DNA from: Neisseria musculi
Lineage (GTDB): Bacteria; Pseudomonadota; Gammaproteobacteria; Burkholderiales; Neisseriaceae
DNA: 64,000 nt
NCBI RefSeq assembly: GCF_014297595.2
Contig: NZ_CP060414.2
Coordinates: 1,488,001 to 1,552,000 of the forward strand
Reading direction: 5' to 3'
The position numbers were made by a program, and so were the translations under genes. The notes under the pieces are model-generated. The model did no database searches. It saw only the letters and a program-made list of their open reading frames with translations, and was not told the origin of the DNA. This document shows positions 9,099 to 17,411 of the stretch, piece after piece. Each line of letters begins with the position of its first letter. Positions within the stretch are counted from its first letter, which is position 1.

Positions 9099-10531
9099 CG
9101 GGCGGCATCATCGTTTTGGGTGTAACGCTTCAAACCGCCGCCGAGGGCTTTATACAGGTCGGCAAGGTTTTCCAAGCGGGTGAGCTGGTTGGCCAGCAGC
9201 GCGGTGTCGGCGCTGTAGCTGCTGCGTTCGGCATCGAGCAAATCGAGCGCACTGGATACGCCGTGGCGGTAGCGCAGATTAATCAGGCGCAGCGAGTCGG
9301 CATACGCCCTGCTTTGTTTGGTTAAAGCGGCGTTGCTTTTATCCAGCTGCTCGCGGGCAACCAGGGCGTTGGCTACATCTTGGAAAGCTGACTGTACGGC
9401 GGCTTCGTAGTTTACCACCTGAATCTGCCGGCGGATTTTCGCGGCATCAAGGTTGGCTTTATTGCTGCCCCAGTTGAAAATCGGCAGGTTGATGCTGGGC
9501 GCAAACGACCATGTGCCGTTGCCGCCTTTAAACAGGCCGCTCAATTCGGTGGAGCCTGTGCCGATGGTGCTGGTAAGGCTGATGCTGGGGAAAAACGCCG
9601 CCCGCGCCGCGCCGATATTGGCATCGGCTTGCCTGAGCGAATGCTCCGCCGCGCGGATGTCGGGGCGGTTGAGCATCACTTCGGAGCTTAAGCCGGCGGG
9701 CAGTTTGCTGATTTTAAACTGTTTGTTCAACGGCAGCCCGACCGGCAAATCGGCCGGCAGCGGCTGGTTTATCAACACCGCCAACGCGTTTGCCGCCTGC
9801 TCTTTGGATTTCACGGCATCGGCGTAGTCGGCTTTGGCCGATTCGATCAGAGCTTCCTGCTGACGCAGATCAATGGCGGAAACCACGCCTGCTTTGTGTT
9901 TCAATTGGGTGAGCCTGTAGGTTTGCTCGCGGGTTTTCAACACGTTTTGCGCCAGCTTCATGCTCTCTGCAGCATAAAGTTCGTTGAAATAGGCTTTCGC
10001 CACCGAAGCCACCAAAGCAAGATGGGCGGCATCGCGGGTGGCGGCGCTGTTGAAATAGCTTTGCAGAGCGGCTTCGGTGTTGCTGCGCACTTTGCCGAAC
10101 AGGTCGATTTCATACGAAGTAATCCCCAAGCCGACACTGTATTGCGAAGATATGGCGGGCTGCCCCGCGCTGCGCAGGTCTTGCGCCGTTCTGCCGCGCG
10201 AACCGCTGCCGGCGGCATTGATGCCGGGCAGCAGGTCGGCACGCTGAATCATATACTGCTTGCGCAAGGCTTCGGCGTTGAGCGCGGCACTGCGCAAATC
10301 GGTGTTGCGCGCCAATGCAATTTCAATCAGACGGTGCAGGCGCGGGTCGGCGAAATAATCCTGCCAGCCCAAAGAGGCTGCCTGAATGCCGGTGCCGGGA
10401 TAAGTGTCGTATTTGAAACTTTCTGCCACGCTGACTTCAGGCTCCTGATATTTGGGCATCAGGCTGCAGGCGGATAAAACGGCTGCCGCCAACACGGACA
10501 CGGCAACGGATTTGAAGTTTGGTATTTTCAT
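9092..10531 (-). CDS. mtrE: Outer-membrane channel lipoprotein of the Mtr efflux pump
   Basis: TolC/NodT-type outer-membrane factor that connects with MtrC and MtrD to expel hydrophobic drugs, bile salts, dyes and host peptides. From ATG 10531 the protein is 479 residues with a lipoprotein signal ending LSAC (Cys22), two OEP repeats and the C-terminal NLADLYKALGGGLKR that is characteristic of MtrE. ATG 10531 is preferred over 10540 because AGAGGA lies eight bases before it. It is the last gene of mtrCDE. An uptake-sequence hairpin separates it from mtrD and could lower its expression relative to mtrCD. Confidence 0.95.
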   Translation of the reverse strand: MKIPNFKSVAVSVLAAAVLSACSLMPKYQEPEVSVAESFKYDTYPGTGIQAASLGWQDYFADPRLHRLIEIALARNTDLRSAALNAEALRKQYMIQRADLLPGINAAGSGSRGRTAQDLRSAGQPAISSQYSVGLGITSYEIDLFGKVRSNTEAALQSYFNSAATRDAAHLALVASVAKAYFNELYAAESMKLAQNVLKTREQTYRLTQLKHKAGVVSAIDLRQQEALIESAKADYADAVKSKEQAANALAVLINQPLPADLPVGLPLNKQFKISKLPAGLSSEVMLNRPDIRAAEHSLRQADANIGAARAAFFPSISLTSTIGTGSTELSGLFKGGNGTWSFAPSINLPIFNWGSNKANLDAAKIRRQIQVVNYEAAVQSAFQDVANALVAREQLDKSNAALTKQSRAYADSLRLINLRYRHGVSSALDLLDAERSSYSADTALLANQLTRLENLADLYKALGGGLKRYTQNDDAARQ

Positions 10532-10547
10532 ATTTTGCATCCTCTGA

Positions 10548-10572
10548 GGCCGTCTGAAAGTTTCAGACGGCC
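10548..10572 (-). terminator. Uptake-sequence inverted pair inside the mtr operon
   Basis: GGCCGTCTGAAA, one base, TTTCAGACGGCC. It lies between the mtrD stop and the mtrE Shine-Dalgarno. On the transcribed strand the stem is followed by CTCAGAGG rather than Us, so it is more likely a partial attenuator or an RNA-stabilising stem than a full terminator. Confidence 0.45.
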
Positions 10573-10588
10573 GGTGTCGTTCAGCATA

Positions 10589-13500
10589 CTATTCTTGGGC
10601 AGTGTTTGCGGATTGCTGCAAATCTTCAACCGCAGCCGGCTCGGGCTTGGCTTTAAACAGTTTGCGCACGGCCACGAAGAAGGACGGTACCAAAAATACG
10701 GAAAGAACCGTGCCGATCAGCATACCCCACAACACGGCGGTGCCGATGGCGCGCTGGCTGGCGGAGCTGGCACCGCTGGCGATATACATCGGCAGCACGC
10801 CCAAAATGAATGCAAACGAAGTCATCAAAATCGGACGGAAGCGCAGATGTGCCGCTTCTTTTGCCGCTTCGACCGCGCTTTGGCCGCGTGCCTGCAGATC
10901 TTTGGCAAACTCAATAATCAAAATCGCATTTTTCGCGCTCAGCCCCATCACGGTGATAAAGCCGATGCGGAAATAGATATCGTTGAGATAGGCTGCCGAA
11001 CCGCCGAACAGCATATCGAAAAGATTCCGGCCGGTGGCACCCATCGACACGCCCACCAAACCCAACGGGATAACCAGAATAACGGCCAGCGGAATCGACC
11101 AGCTTTCATACAGTGCCGCCAAAACCAGAAATACCGCAATTGCCGACAAAACGTAAATCATGGTGGTTTGCGAGCCGCCCTTGACTTCTTCGCGCGACTG
11201 GCCGGCCCACTCCAGGCTGTAGCCGCCCTGCATTTCGTCTACCATCTGCTGAACTGCGGCCATCGCTTCTCCCGAAGAATAACCTGTGGCCGGCGAGCCG
11301 GTAATCTGCATGGCGGGATAGCCGTTGAAACGCACGCTCTGCTCCATACCGTTTTCCCACGACACGGTGGCAATGGTCGATAACGGCACGGCCGTGCCCG
11401 CGCTGTTGGGCACGGTAATATTCAGAATATCGGCAGGCTGCATACGGGCAGACGCATCGGCTTGAACCACCACGCGCTGCAGGCGGCCTTGATTTGGAAA
11501 ATCGTTTACATAGCTCGAGCCCAAAGCATTCGACAAGGCCGTCTGAATGCTTGAGAAACTGATGTCCTGTGCGGCGGCGGCCTGACGGTTGATATCGATT
11601 TTCAGCTGCGGCGCATCTTCCAAACCGCTGGCGCGGACGGTGCCGGCATCAAAAACCGGGCTTTGGCGCATTTTCTGCATCAGTTCGTTACGGCGTGCCA
11701 GCAAGGCTTCATGCCCGCTGTTGTTGCGGTCTTGCAGATAAAAATCCAAGCCCGAGCTGTTGCCCAATTCCTGAATGGCCGGCGGCACAACGGAAATACC
11801 GAAACCGTCCCTCAACGAGCCCATCATCGCGCCGGTCAGTTTGCCGGCTACGGAATTTGCATCGCTGCCCGGTGCGGTGCGCTCCGCCCAATCTTTCAAC
11901 ATGATGAAGCCCATTGCCATATTTTGACCGGAACCGGAAAAGCTGAAACCCGACACGGCAATCACGTCTTTCACTTCAGGCATAGACTTCGCCAACTCAG
12001 TAACCTGCATCAAGGTATGGTCGGTGCGCTCTTTGGTGGCACCGGCAGGCAGCTGGACGCTGGCCATCATATAGCCCTGGTCTTCGATCGGTAAGAATGA
12101 TGAAGGCAGACGCATCATTAAAAATACGCCCACGGCAACCAAACCTGCATAAATCACAAACATACGGCCGATTTTGCGCAAACCGGCGGCCACCCAGCCG
12201 CTGTAACGGTGTGTCAGTCTGTCAAACTTGCGGTTAAACCAACCGAAGAAGCCTTTTTTCTCTGCGTGATGGCCTTTCGGAACCGGCTTCAACATTGTTG
12301 CGCACAAAGCCGGTGTCAATGTTAAAGCCAGGAATGCCGAAAACGCAATGGCCGAGGCCATCGTGAGGGAGAACTGCCGGTAAATATTGCCGGTTGCGCC
12401 GCTAAGCATCGCCATCGGCACAAACACAGAAATCAATACTGCGGTAATGCCGACCACCGCACCGGAAATCTGCCCCATTGCTTTTTTGGTGGCTTCTTTC
12501 GGCCGCAGGCCTTCTTCGCCCATAATCCGCTCAACGTTTTCCACCACCACAATCGCATCGTCCACCACAATACCGATAACCAACACCATGGCAAACATCG
12601 TCAATACGTTAATCGACATTCCCATATAGGCAATAAAGGCAAAACCGCCCAAGATGGAAATCGGCACAACGATGGTCGGAATCAGCGTATAGCGGATGTT
12701 TTGCAGAAAGATATACATCACGATAAACACCAAAACCACAGCTTCCAGCAGGGTGTGCACCACTTTTTCAATCGATAGGGCTACGAATGTCGAAGTGTCG
12801 TAGGGCGCAGACCAAGACATACCGTTTGGAAAATATTTTTCCAGGTTGTCCATTCGGGCTTTTACCGCAGTGGCCGTAGCCAGAGCATTACCGCTGTTGG
12901 ACAACATCACCGCCATACCGGTTGTGTTTACACCGTTTAATTTGGTGGAAGTCGAGTAATCCTGCATGCCCAAGCTGATTTTTGCCACGTCTTTCAGATA
13001 AACATTGGCACCGCCGGCGGTCGAACGCAAAATGATATTGCCGAACTCTTCAACCGTGCTCAGCTGGCCCTGAGCCGTAACCGTGGCCGCTACGGTTTGG
13101 CCGGCAACCGCAGGCAGCGCACCGACCGACCCGGCCGAAATCTGAATGTTTTGCGCACTCAGCGCGCTGGAAATATCACTGAACGACAAATTGTAGTTTT
13201 GCAGTTTTTTCGGGTCCACCCAAATGCGCATAGCGCGTTGCGAGCCGAATAACTGCACCTGGCCGACACCGTTGATACGCTGCAACTCCGGCACAACGTT
13301 ACGCTGCGCATAATCGTTCATTTCTTCGACAGATTGGTTTTCAGACGAGAGCATCACCACCATCAAGAAATTGGAGCGCGCTTTCGACACGGTTACGCCG
13401 TATTGCTGCACCGTAGCCGGCAAAGACGAGGTTACTTCGGATAATTTGTTTTGCACATCTACCTGCGCCAAGTCTTCATCGGTGTCCGGCGTAAACGTTA

Positions 13501-13774
13501 ATGACACCGTGCCTCTGCCGCTCGAATCGGCAGAAGTGGTCATATAGTCCAAACCTTCGACACCATACATATTGCGCTCGATAACGGCCAATACGCTGTC
13601 TTCCATCACTTGCGCAGACGCGCCCGGATAAGTGGCCGTCAGCGTGATGGTGGGCGCGGCCACCGAGGGATATTGCGAAACAGGCAGGCTCCGAATGCCG
13701 AAGATACCCGCCGCAATAATGAAAATCGAGATAACCCAAGCAAAAATCGGACGGTCGATAAAAAATTTAGCCAT
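10589..13774 (-). CDS. mtrD: RND inner-membrane drug/proton antiporter of the Mtr pump
   Basis: 1061-residue HAE1-family RND transporter, close to the usual length. The N-terminus MAKFFIDRPIFAWVISIF, twelve predicted membrane helices and two large periplasmic loops are present. The proton-relay pair is in GIVVDDAIVVVENVER near residue 405 and the C-terminal half has GLSAKNAILIIEFAKD near 935. It draws substrates from the periplasm and inner leaflet and passes them to MtrE through MtrC. It starts 11 bp after mtrC and is followed by mtrE, all one operon. One uptake sequence lies within the gene (near 11537). No truncation or frameshift is seen. Confidence 0.96.
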   Translation of the reverse strand: MAKFFIDRPIFAWVISIFIIAAGIFGIRSLPVSQYPSVAAPTITLTATYPGASAQVMEDSVLAVIERNMYGVEGLDYMTTSADSSGRGTVSLTFTPDTDEDLAQVDVQNKLSEVTSSLPATVQQYGVTVSKARSNFLMVVMLSSENQSVEEMNDYAQRNVVPELQRINGVGQVQLFGSQRAMRIWVDPKKLQNYNLSFSDISSALSAQNIQISAGSVGALPAVAGQTVAATVTAQGQLSTVEEFGNIILRSTAGGANVYLKDVAKISLGMQDYSTSTKLNGVNTTGMAVMLSNSGNALATATAVKARMDNLEKYFPNGMSWSAPYDTSTFVALSIEKVVHTLLEAVVLVFIVMYIFLQNIRYTLIPTIVVPISILGGFAFIAYMGMSINVLTMFAMVLVIGIVVDDAIVVVENVERIMGEEGLRPKEATKKAMGQISGAVVGITAVLISVFVPMAMLSGATGNIYRQFSLTMASAIAFSAFLALTLTPALCATMLKPVPKGHHAEKKGFFGWFNRKFDRLTHRYSGWVAAGLRKIGRMFVIYAGLVAVGVFLMMRLPSSFLPIEDQGYMMASVQLPAGATKERTDHTLMQVTELAKSMPEVKDVIAVSGFSFSGSGQNMAMGFIMLKDWAERTAPGSDANSVAGKLTGAMMGSLRDGFGISVVPPAIQELGNSSGLDFYLQDRNNSGHEALLARRNELMQKMRQSPVFDAGTVRASGLEDAPQLKIDINRQAAAAQDISFSSIQTALSNALGSSYVNDFPNQGRLQRVVVQADASARMQPADILNITVPNSAGTAVPLSTIATVSWENGMEQSVRFNGYPAMQITGSPATGYSSGEAMAAVQQMVDEMQGGYSLEWAGQSREEVKGGSQTTMIYVLSAIAVFLVLAALYESWSIPLAVILVIPLGLVGVSMGATGRNLFDMLFGGSAAYLNDIYFRIGFITVMGLSAKNAILIIEFAKDLQARGQSAVEAAKEAAHLRFRPILMTSFAFILGVLPMYIASGASSASQRAIGTAVLWGMLIGTVLSVFLVPSFFVAVRKLFKAKPEPAAVEDLQQSANTAQE

Positions 13775-13785
13775 GTGTTACTTCC

Positions 13786-15069
13786 TTATTGTTTCTTTTC
13801 ATCGGAAGCAGCAGGATCGGTTGCAGAGGCCGTCTGAACGGCCGCATCATTGCGCGCTGCAGGTGCGGCTTGCGGAGCCTGCCCGCCCGGCGGCGTCCAT
13901 TCTTTCGGCGTCACTTTTTTCGCCTGCATCATGCCGGCGATAGACATACCGTCCACAATCACTTTGTCGCCCGCTTTCAGGCCGTCTGAAACCAACCAAT
14001 TGTTGCCATACTGCTGCGCCACCGTTACCTTGCGCGGTTCCATGCCGCCCTGGGCGTTCACAATCATCACAGTATCCTGGTTGCCGCGCGTTACTGCCTG
14101 CTGCGGCACCACAAACACATTTTCCATATCGGCCTGCGGCAGGCTCACGCGCACATATAAATTGGGCAGGAGGATATTATCGGGATTGGGCACTTCGGCA
14201 CGCAGGGTTACTTGGCCGGTGGTTTCATCTACCGTGGGGTCGGCAAACAGCAAACGGCCTTTGTGGCCATAGGTTTGTCCGTTTTCCAGCTTGATATCCA
14301 CTGCCACCGCGCCGTTTACTGCCTTCATTTTGCCCTCGGCAATATCCTGGCGCAGCTTCATTACATCGGTTGCGGATTGGGTGAGGTTCACATACATGGG
14401 ATTGGTTTGCTGGATGGTAGCGAGCTTGGCGGTGCCGCCCGCGCTGACCAACGCACCTTCCGAAACATAAGATTGGCCGATGTAGCCCGAAATCGGCGCA
14501 CTGATGCGCGAACGCTCCACATTGATTCGTGCCGATTTAATCGCTGCCTGAGCGGCTTTCACGCCGGCTTCCCCGGAACGTTTGGCCTGCACGGCGGCAT
14601 CATAATCCTGCCTGCTGATCGCATCGGCCGCCACCAACGGTTTGTAGCGTGCCAAGTCGGCATCGGCTTTGGCGAGCGTTGCCCGTGCGGAAGCCAGCTC
14701 GGCGCGCGCACTTTCCAAAGAAGCAAGATAAGCAGCATCATCCAATTGATAAAGTGCCTGGCCGGCTTTTACATAACTACCCTCCTGAAACAAGCGCTTT
14801 TTAACAATGCCGCCCACCTGCGGCAGAATGTCGGCCGAACGGCGCGACTCCAAGCGGCCGGGCAGATCGGTGCTGACGGTTATCGACTGCGGCTGCACCG
14901 TAACCACGCCGACCACAGGCGCAGGTGCCTGTGGCCCTGCCGCCCCCCCGGCCTGCCCGGCCGGCTCCCCGCCCTTGCCGCAGGCAGACAACGCCAACAG
15001 CGTGGCAGCGGCCACGGCCGCCAAGCGTAATGTTTTGTTAGTTTTGTTAGAAGGATAGTATTTCATCAT
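13786..15069 (-). CDS. mtrC: Periplasmic adaptor lipoprotein of the Mtr pump
   Basis: Membrane-fusion protein linking MtrD to MtrE. From ATG 15069 (or the adjacent ATG 15066) the signal ends LLALSAC with lipidated Cys30, followed by a Gly/Ala/Pro linker, a barrel-sandwich segment starting PGRLESRRSADILPQVGG, a long helical hairpin and the C-terminal VTPKEWTPPGG typical of MtrC. The upstream in-frame codons to 15120 lack a signal sequence and are rejected. Two uptake sequences lie in the gene; one encodes the VQTAS stretch near the C-terminus. Transcription starts from the promoter/operator shared with mtrR. Confidence 0.95.
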   Translation of the reverse strand: MMKYYPSNKTNKTLRLAAVAAATLLALSACGKGGEPAGQAGGAAGPQAPAPVVGVVTVQPQSITVSTDLPGRLESRRSADILPQVGGIVKKRLFQEGSYVKAGQALYQLDDAAYLASLESARAELASARATLAKADADLARYKPLVAADAISRQDYDAAVQAKRSGEAGVKAAQAAIKSARINVERSRISAPISGYIGQSYVSEGALVSAGGTAKLATIQQTNPMYVNLTQSATDVMKLRQDIAEGKMKAVNGAVAVDIKLENGQTYGHKGRLLFADPTVDETTGQVTLRAEVPNPDNILLPNLYVRVSLPQADMENVFVVPQQAVTRGNQDTVMIVNAQGGMEPRKVTVAQQYGNNWLVSDGLKAGDKVIVDGMSIAGMMQAKKVTPKEWTPPGGQAPQAAPAARNDAAVQTASATDPAASDEKKQ

Positions 15070-15216
15070 CTTAAATCTTTCTGTTAAATGTAATTTCCTT
15101 ACATATTTTGTATGTTTCAAATCTTTCTCAAACCGTGTAGATTTCTTGCCGGCATCTGCAAAACCAAGCCATACCGCCCGTATTGCGCCGTAAAGACATC
15201 ATAAAAACAGGCCGAT

Positions 15217-15245
15217 ATTATACATACACGCTTGCACGTTAAAAA
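15217..15245 (-). promoter_or_regulatory. mtrCDE promoter with MtrR operator
   Basis: On the minus strand TTTTTA (15245-15240), 17 bp, then TATAAT (15222-15217). Between and over these elements lies ACGTGCAAGCGTGTATGT (15239-15222), which fits the published MtrR half-site pattern MCRTRCRN4YGYAYGK at every position. The arrangement matches the gonococcal mtrC promoter as I remember it. Confidence 0.8.
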
Positions 15246-15260
15246 GTTCTTTCTTATAAT
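15232..15260 (+). promoter_or_regulatory. mtrR promoter, overlapping the mtrC promoter
   Basis: TTGCAC (15232-15237), 17-bp spacer, TATAAT (15255-15260). The spacer contains AAAAAGTTCTTTCT, an imperfect counterpart of the 13-bp inverted repeat whose loss causes resistance in gonococci. The -35 overlaps the MtrR operator on the other strand. Confidence 0.8.
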
Positions 15261-15300
15261 TGTGAAACTTTTTTACAAAAAATAACCCGTTTCACAAAAT

Positions 15301-15939
15301 ATGCGAAAAACCAAAGCCGAAGCCATGAAAACGCGCGAGTATCTGATACTGGCAGCACTCGACACTTTCTACCAAAAAGGCGTTGCCCGCGCCTCGCTCA
15401 ACGAAATCGCCCAAAATGCCGGTGTTACACGGGGAGCCTTATACTGGCATTTCAAAAACAAAGAAGATTTGTTCGATGCCCTCTTCCAACGCCTGTGCGA
15501 TGAGGTTGCCGGCAGCTTGGAAGCCGATCTGAACAACGATGATGCCGATATGTGGGAAAATATGCACGTCAGCCTTATCAATATGCTGCACCGCATAGAA
15601 AACGACCCCATACACTACAAATTCAGCAGCGTACTGCATTTAAAGTGCGAGCGTACCGATCAAAACCAGGCCATTACCGCCGTTATCGATAAATATGAAA
15701 ATATGTGGCACGATCTGTTGGATGCCATCTTGAAGCAATGCATCAAACAGCACTCCCTGCCCGCCGACTTAGATACCGCGCTCGCCCGGCTTTATCTGAA
15801 ATCGGCCATTCACGGCCTGATCTATCAGCGGCTGGTCAATCCCGAGCGCGCCTCCCTGAAGGAAAACGGCCCGCGCTTCGTGCAGGCAGTACTCGGCAGC
15901 CTCAGGCAATGCCCCACCCTGCGCAAGCCTCCCGCTTAA
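15301..15939 (+). CDS. mtrR: TetR-family repressor of the mtr efflux operon
   Basis: 212-residue TetR regulator, close to the 210 residues of gonococcal MtrR. The DNA-binding domain spans residues 10-57 (MKTREYLILAALDTFYQKG, then NEIAQNAGVTRGALYWHF). The alanine and glycine of the recognition region, where gonococcal resistance mutations fall, look normal (AGVTRGALYWHF). It is divergent from mtrC with overlapping promoters, so it should repress mtrCDE and itself. The C-terminal half, which binds inducers, is complete. Identity rests on sequence and context together. Confidence 0.94.
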   Translation: MRKTKAEAMKTREYLILAALDTFYQKGVARASLNEIAQNAGVTRGALYWHFKNKEDLFDALFQRLCDEVAGSLEADLNNDDADMWENMHVSLINMLHRIENDPIHYKFSSVLHLKCERTDQNQAITAVIDKYENMWHDLLDAILKQCIKQHSLPADLDTALARLYLKSAIHGLIYQRLVNPERASLKENGPRFVQAVLGSLRQCPTLRKPPA

Positions 15940-16281
15940 TCCTGCTTTCAAAAAACTGAAACTTTTATAAAGCTCAAAAACCTATCTGCGGTTGCTCCCA
16001 CTCCGGCCGCCGCCGGGAAGTTTCAGACGGCCGAACACTGAAAGCCGAGCCTTGTGTTGTTTACAGCATTAAAAAAGCAAAACAACCGGAAATCTCTGTC
16101 GCATTCACAAGCACCGCAAAAGTTTCGCTTGCCGTCATTCCCGCGCGGGCAATGCCTGATTCTTCAGTATCCAAACACCTGTTTAACCGGTATTTCAATA
16201 TTTTCATTCGGATTTCCGCCGGCACGAAACTGATGATATTCAAACCTTTCAGACGGCATTGAAGATACTTTTGCAAAAGTC

Positions 16282-16320
16282 GGGCCGTCTGAAACAAGGG
16301 GACGCGGGCTTTCAGACGGC
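16282..16320. terminator. Paired uptake-sequence inverted repeat
   Basis: GGCCGTCTGAAAC and GCTTTCAGACGGCC flank a GC-rich loop. It directly abuts the left end of the 155-bp repeat at 16322. Terminator function is possible but no gene ends immediately beside it. Confidence 0.4.
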
Positions 16321-16321
16321 C

Positions 16322-16475
16322 TATCATGAATCCGCTTCATTTTCGGCGCAAAACAGCAAACCGCAGGCAGCATGAATCATACGAAACAGGTGCTGCCGCT
16401 TCACAGGCTTAAAAAACGCTCTCTCTTTAAGCGGGCGGCAGAGCAATGCCGCAACGGAATAGCGGGTTCGTGATA
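16322..16475 (-). repeat. Copy 2 of the ~155-bp repeat, inverted orientation
   Basis: Ends are TATCATGAATCCGCTT and, on the other strand, TATCACGAACCCGCT. Read on the minus strand it has TTAAAGAGAGAGCGTTTTTT in the middle, aligned with the CAAAGAG..TTTTGCC core of the other copies. Length 154 bp. Confidence 0.6.
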
Positions 16476-16604
16476 CAAAGCGGCGGGCTTGCAGATATAC
16501 AAACCGTGTAGCAAAGCTGCCCGATACTGTCGTTTTAAAGCGAGCAGCCACAACCGCCATTTGCCAAACGGCATTTTCCCAACGCTCCGCCCAAAATACA
16601 GTAA

Positions 16605-16636
16605 AGGCCGTCTGAAACCCTATTTTCAGACGGCCT
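16605..16636 (-). terminator. Paired uptake-sequence hairpin after the parvulin gene
   Basis: AGGCCGTCTGAAA and TTTCAGACGGCCT around a short loop, 17 bp past the stop of the gene ending at 16653. Downstream on the minus strand it is followed by TTTAC. Confidence 0.65.
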
Positions 16637-16652
16637 GGATATTATCCGGCGT

Positions 16653-17411
16653 TTAACCGCCGATACCGTTTTCTTTCAAGATTTTTTCAATCTGCTCCTG
16701 AACTTTCTGCTGCTTAACCTGCTGTGCCAAAAGCGGTTTCACCTGCTCGAACGGCGGGGCTTCGGGATTGCGTTCCAAAGCAGCCAGTTTGAACAGATAA
16801 AATTTCCCGTTCATCTCGACAGGCTCGCGGCTGACCTGGCCGCGCGTCATGCCCCCAACCAGTTTCGCCATCTCCGGTGCCAACTGCTGCTGCGGGATAA
16901 AATCCGAAAACCCTTGTTCGGAGTTGGGATAACGCTTCATCAACCCGTCAAACGACAAGCCTTTCAGCAATAACTCCTGAGCTTTGCGCGCCTCCTCGGC
17001 AGTGGCAAAATACACCTGCTGCAATTTCACTACTCGGGTTTGCCGATCATAGCCTTCGCGCAGCTCTGCCTCGCTGGTTTCAGTGTTCCGCTCCAAGTAA
17101 AGTGCATACTGCATGGCATAAAATTGCGCCTCTACATTTTTAAACTGATTCTGCACTTCGGCATCTTTGTGCAAACCTGCTGTGAATGCCTCGTTCTTCA
17201 GCACCTCGGCTGTTTGCAGCTGCAAAATCACGTTTTTGCGTATTGCCGCACCATCGGGACGCTGAGTACCGGGCATACCGTCTGCCTGCTGCAACACTTG
17301 GGCAACCATACTGTCGATACGCCCCTGGTCGATTTCAGGCACCTTGCCAACAGCCGGCCCGACCGCCGCCAACACCGCCGCAACCACCAAAGTAGTGTAT
17401 TTTTGTTTCAT
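16653..17411 (-). CDS. Parvulin-type peptidyl-prolyl isomerase, periplasmic
   Basis: 252-residue protein with a signal peptide (MKQKYTTLVVAAVLAAVGPA), an N-terminal helical chaperone segment and a C-terminal rotamase-like domain (VKLQQVYFATAEEARKAQEL, then SEQGFSDFIPQQQL). It probably helps fold outer-membrane or secreted proteins in the periplasm. ATG 17411 is preceded by GGAAGGAG, and the upstream extension to 17471 lacks a signal. The ATG overlaps the stop of the DUF389 gene (ATGA), so the two are translationally coupled. The rotamase core is short on the usual catalytic histidines, so chaperone activity may dominate. No specific gene name is justified. Confidence 0.8.
   Translation of the reverse strand: MKQKYTTLVVAAVLAAVGPAVGKVPEIDQGRIDSMVAQVLQQADGMPGTQRPDGAAIRKNVILQLQTAEVLKNEAFTAGLHKDAEVQNQFKNVEAQFYAMQYALYLERNTETSEAELREGYDRQTRVVKLQQVYFATAEEARKAQELLLKGLSFDGLMKRYPNSEQGFSDFIPQQQLAPEMAKLVGGMTRGQVSREPVEMNGKFYLFKLAALERNPEAPPFEQVKPLLAQQVKQQKVQEQIEKILKENGIGG

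Larger units (their letters stand above)
15940..16652. other. Gap between mtrR and the parvulin gene
   Basis: About 700 bp with no recognisable gene. It contains uptake sequences near 16021, 16249, 16282, 16309, 16606 and 16623, a dRS3-like site ATTCCCGCGCGGGCAAT at 16137-16153, and copy 2 of the 155-bp repeat. Confidence 0.55.
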
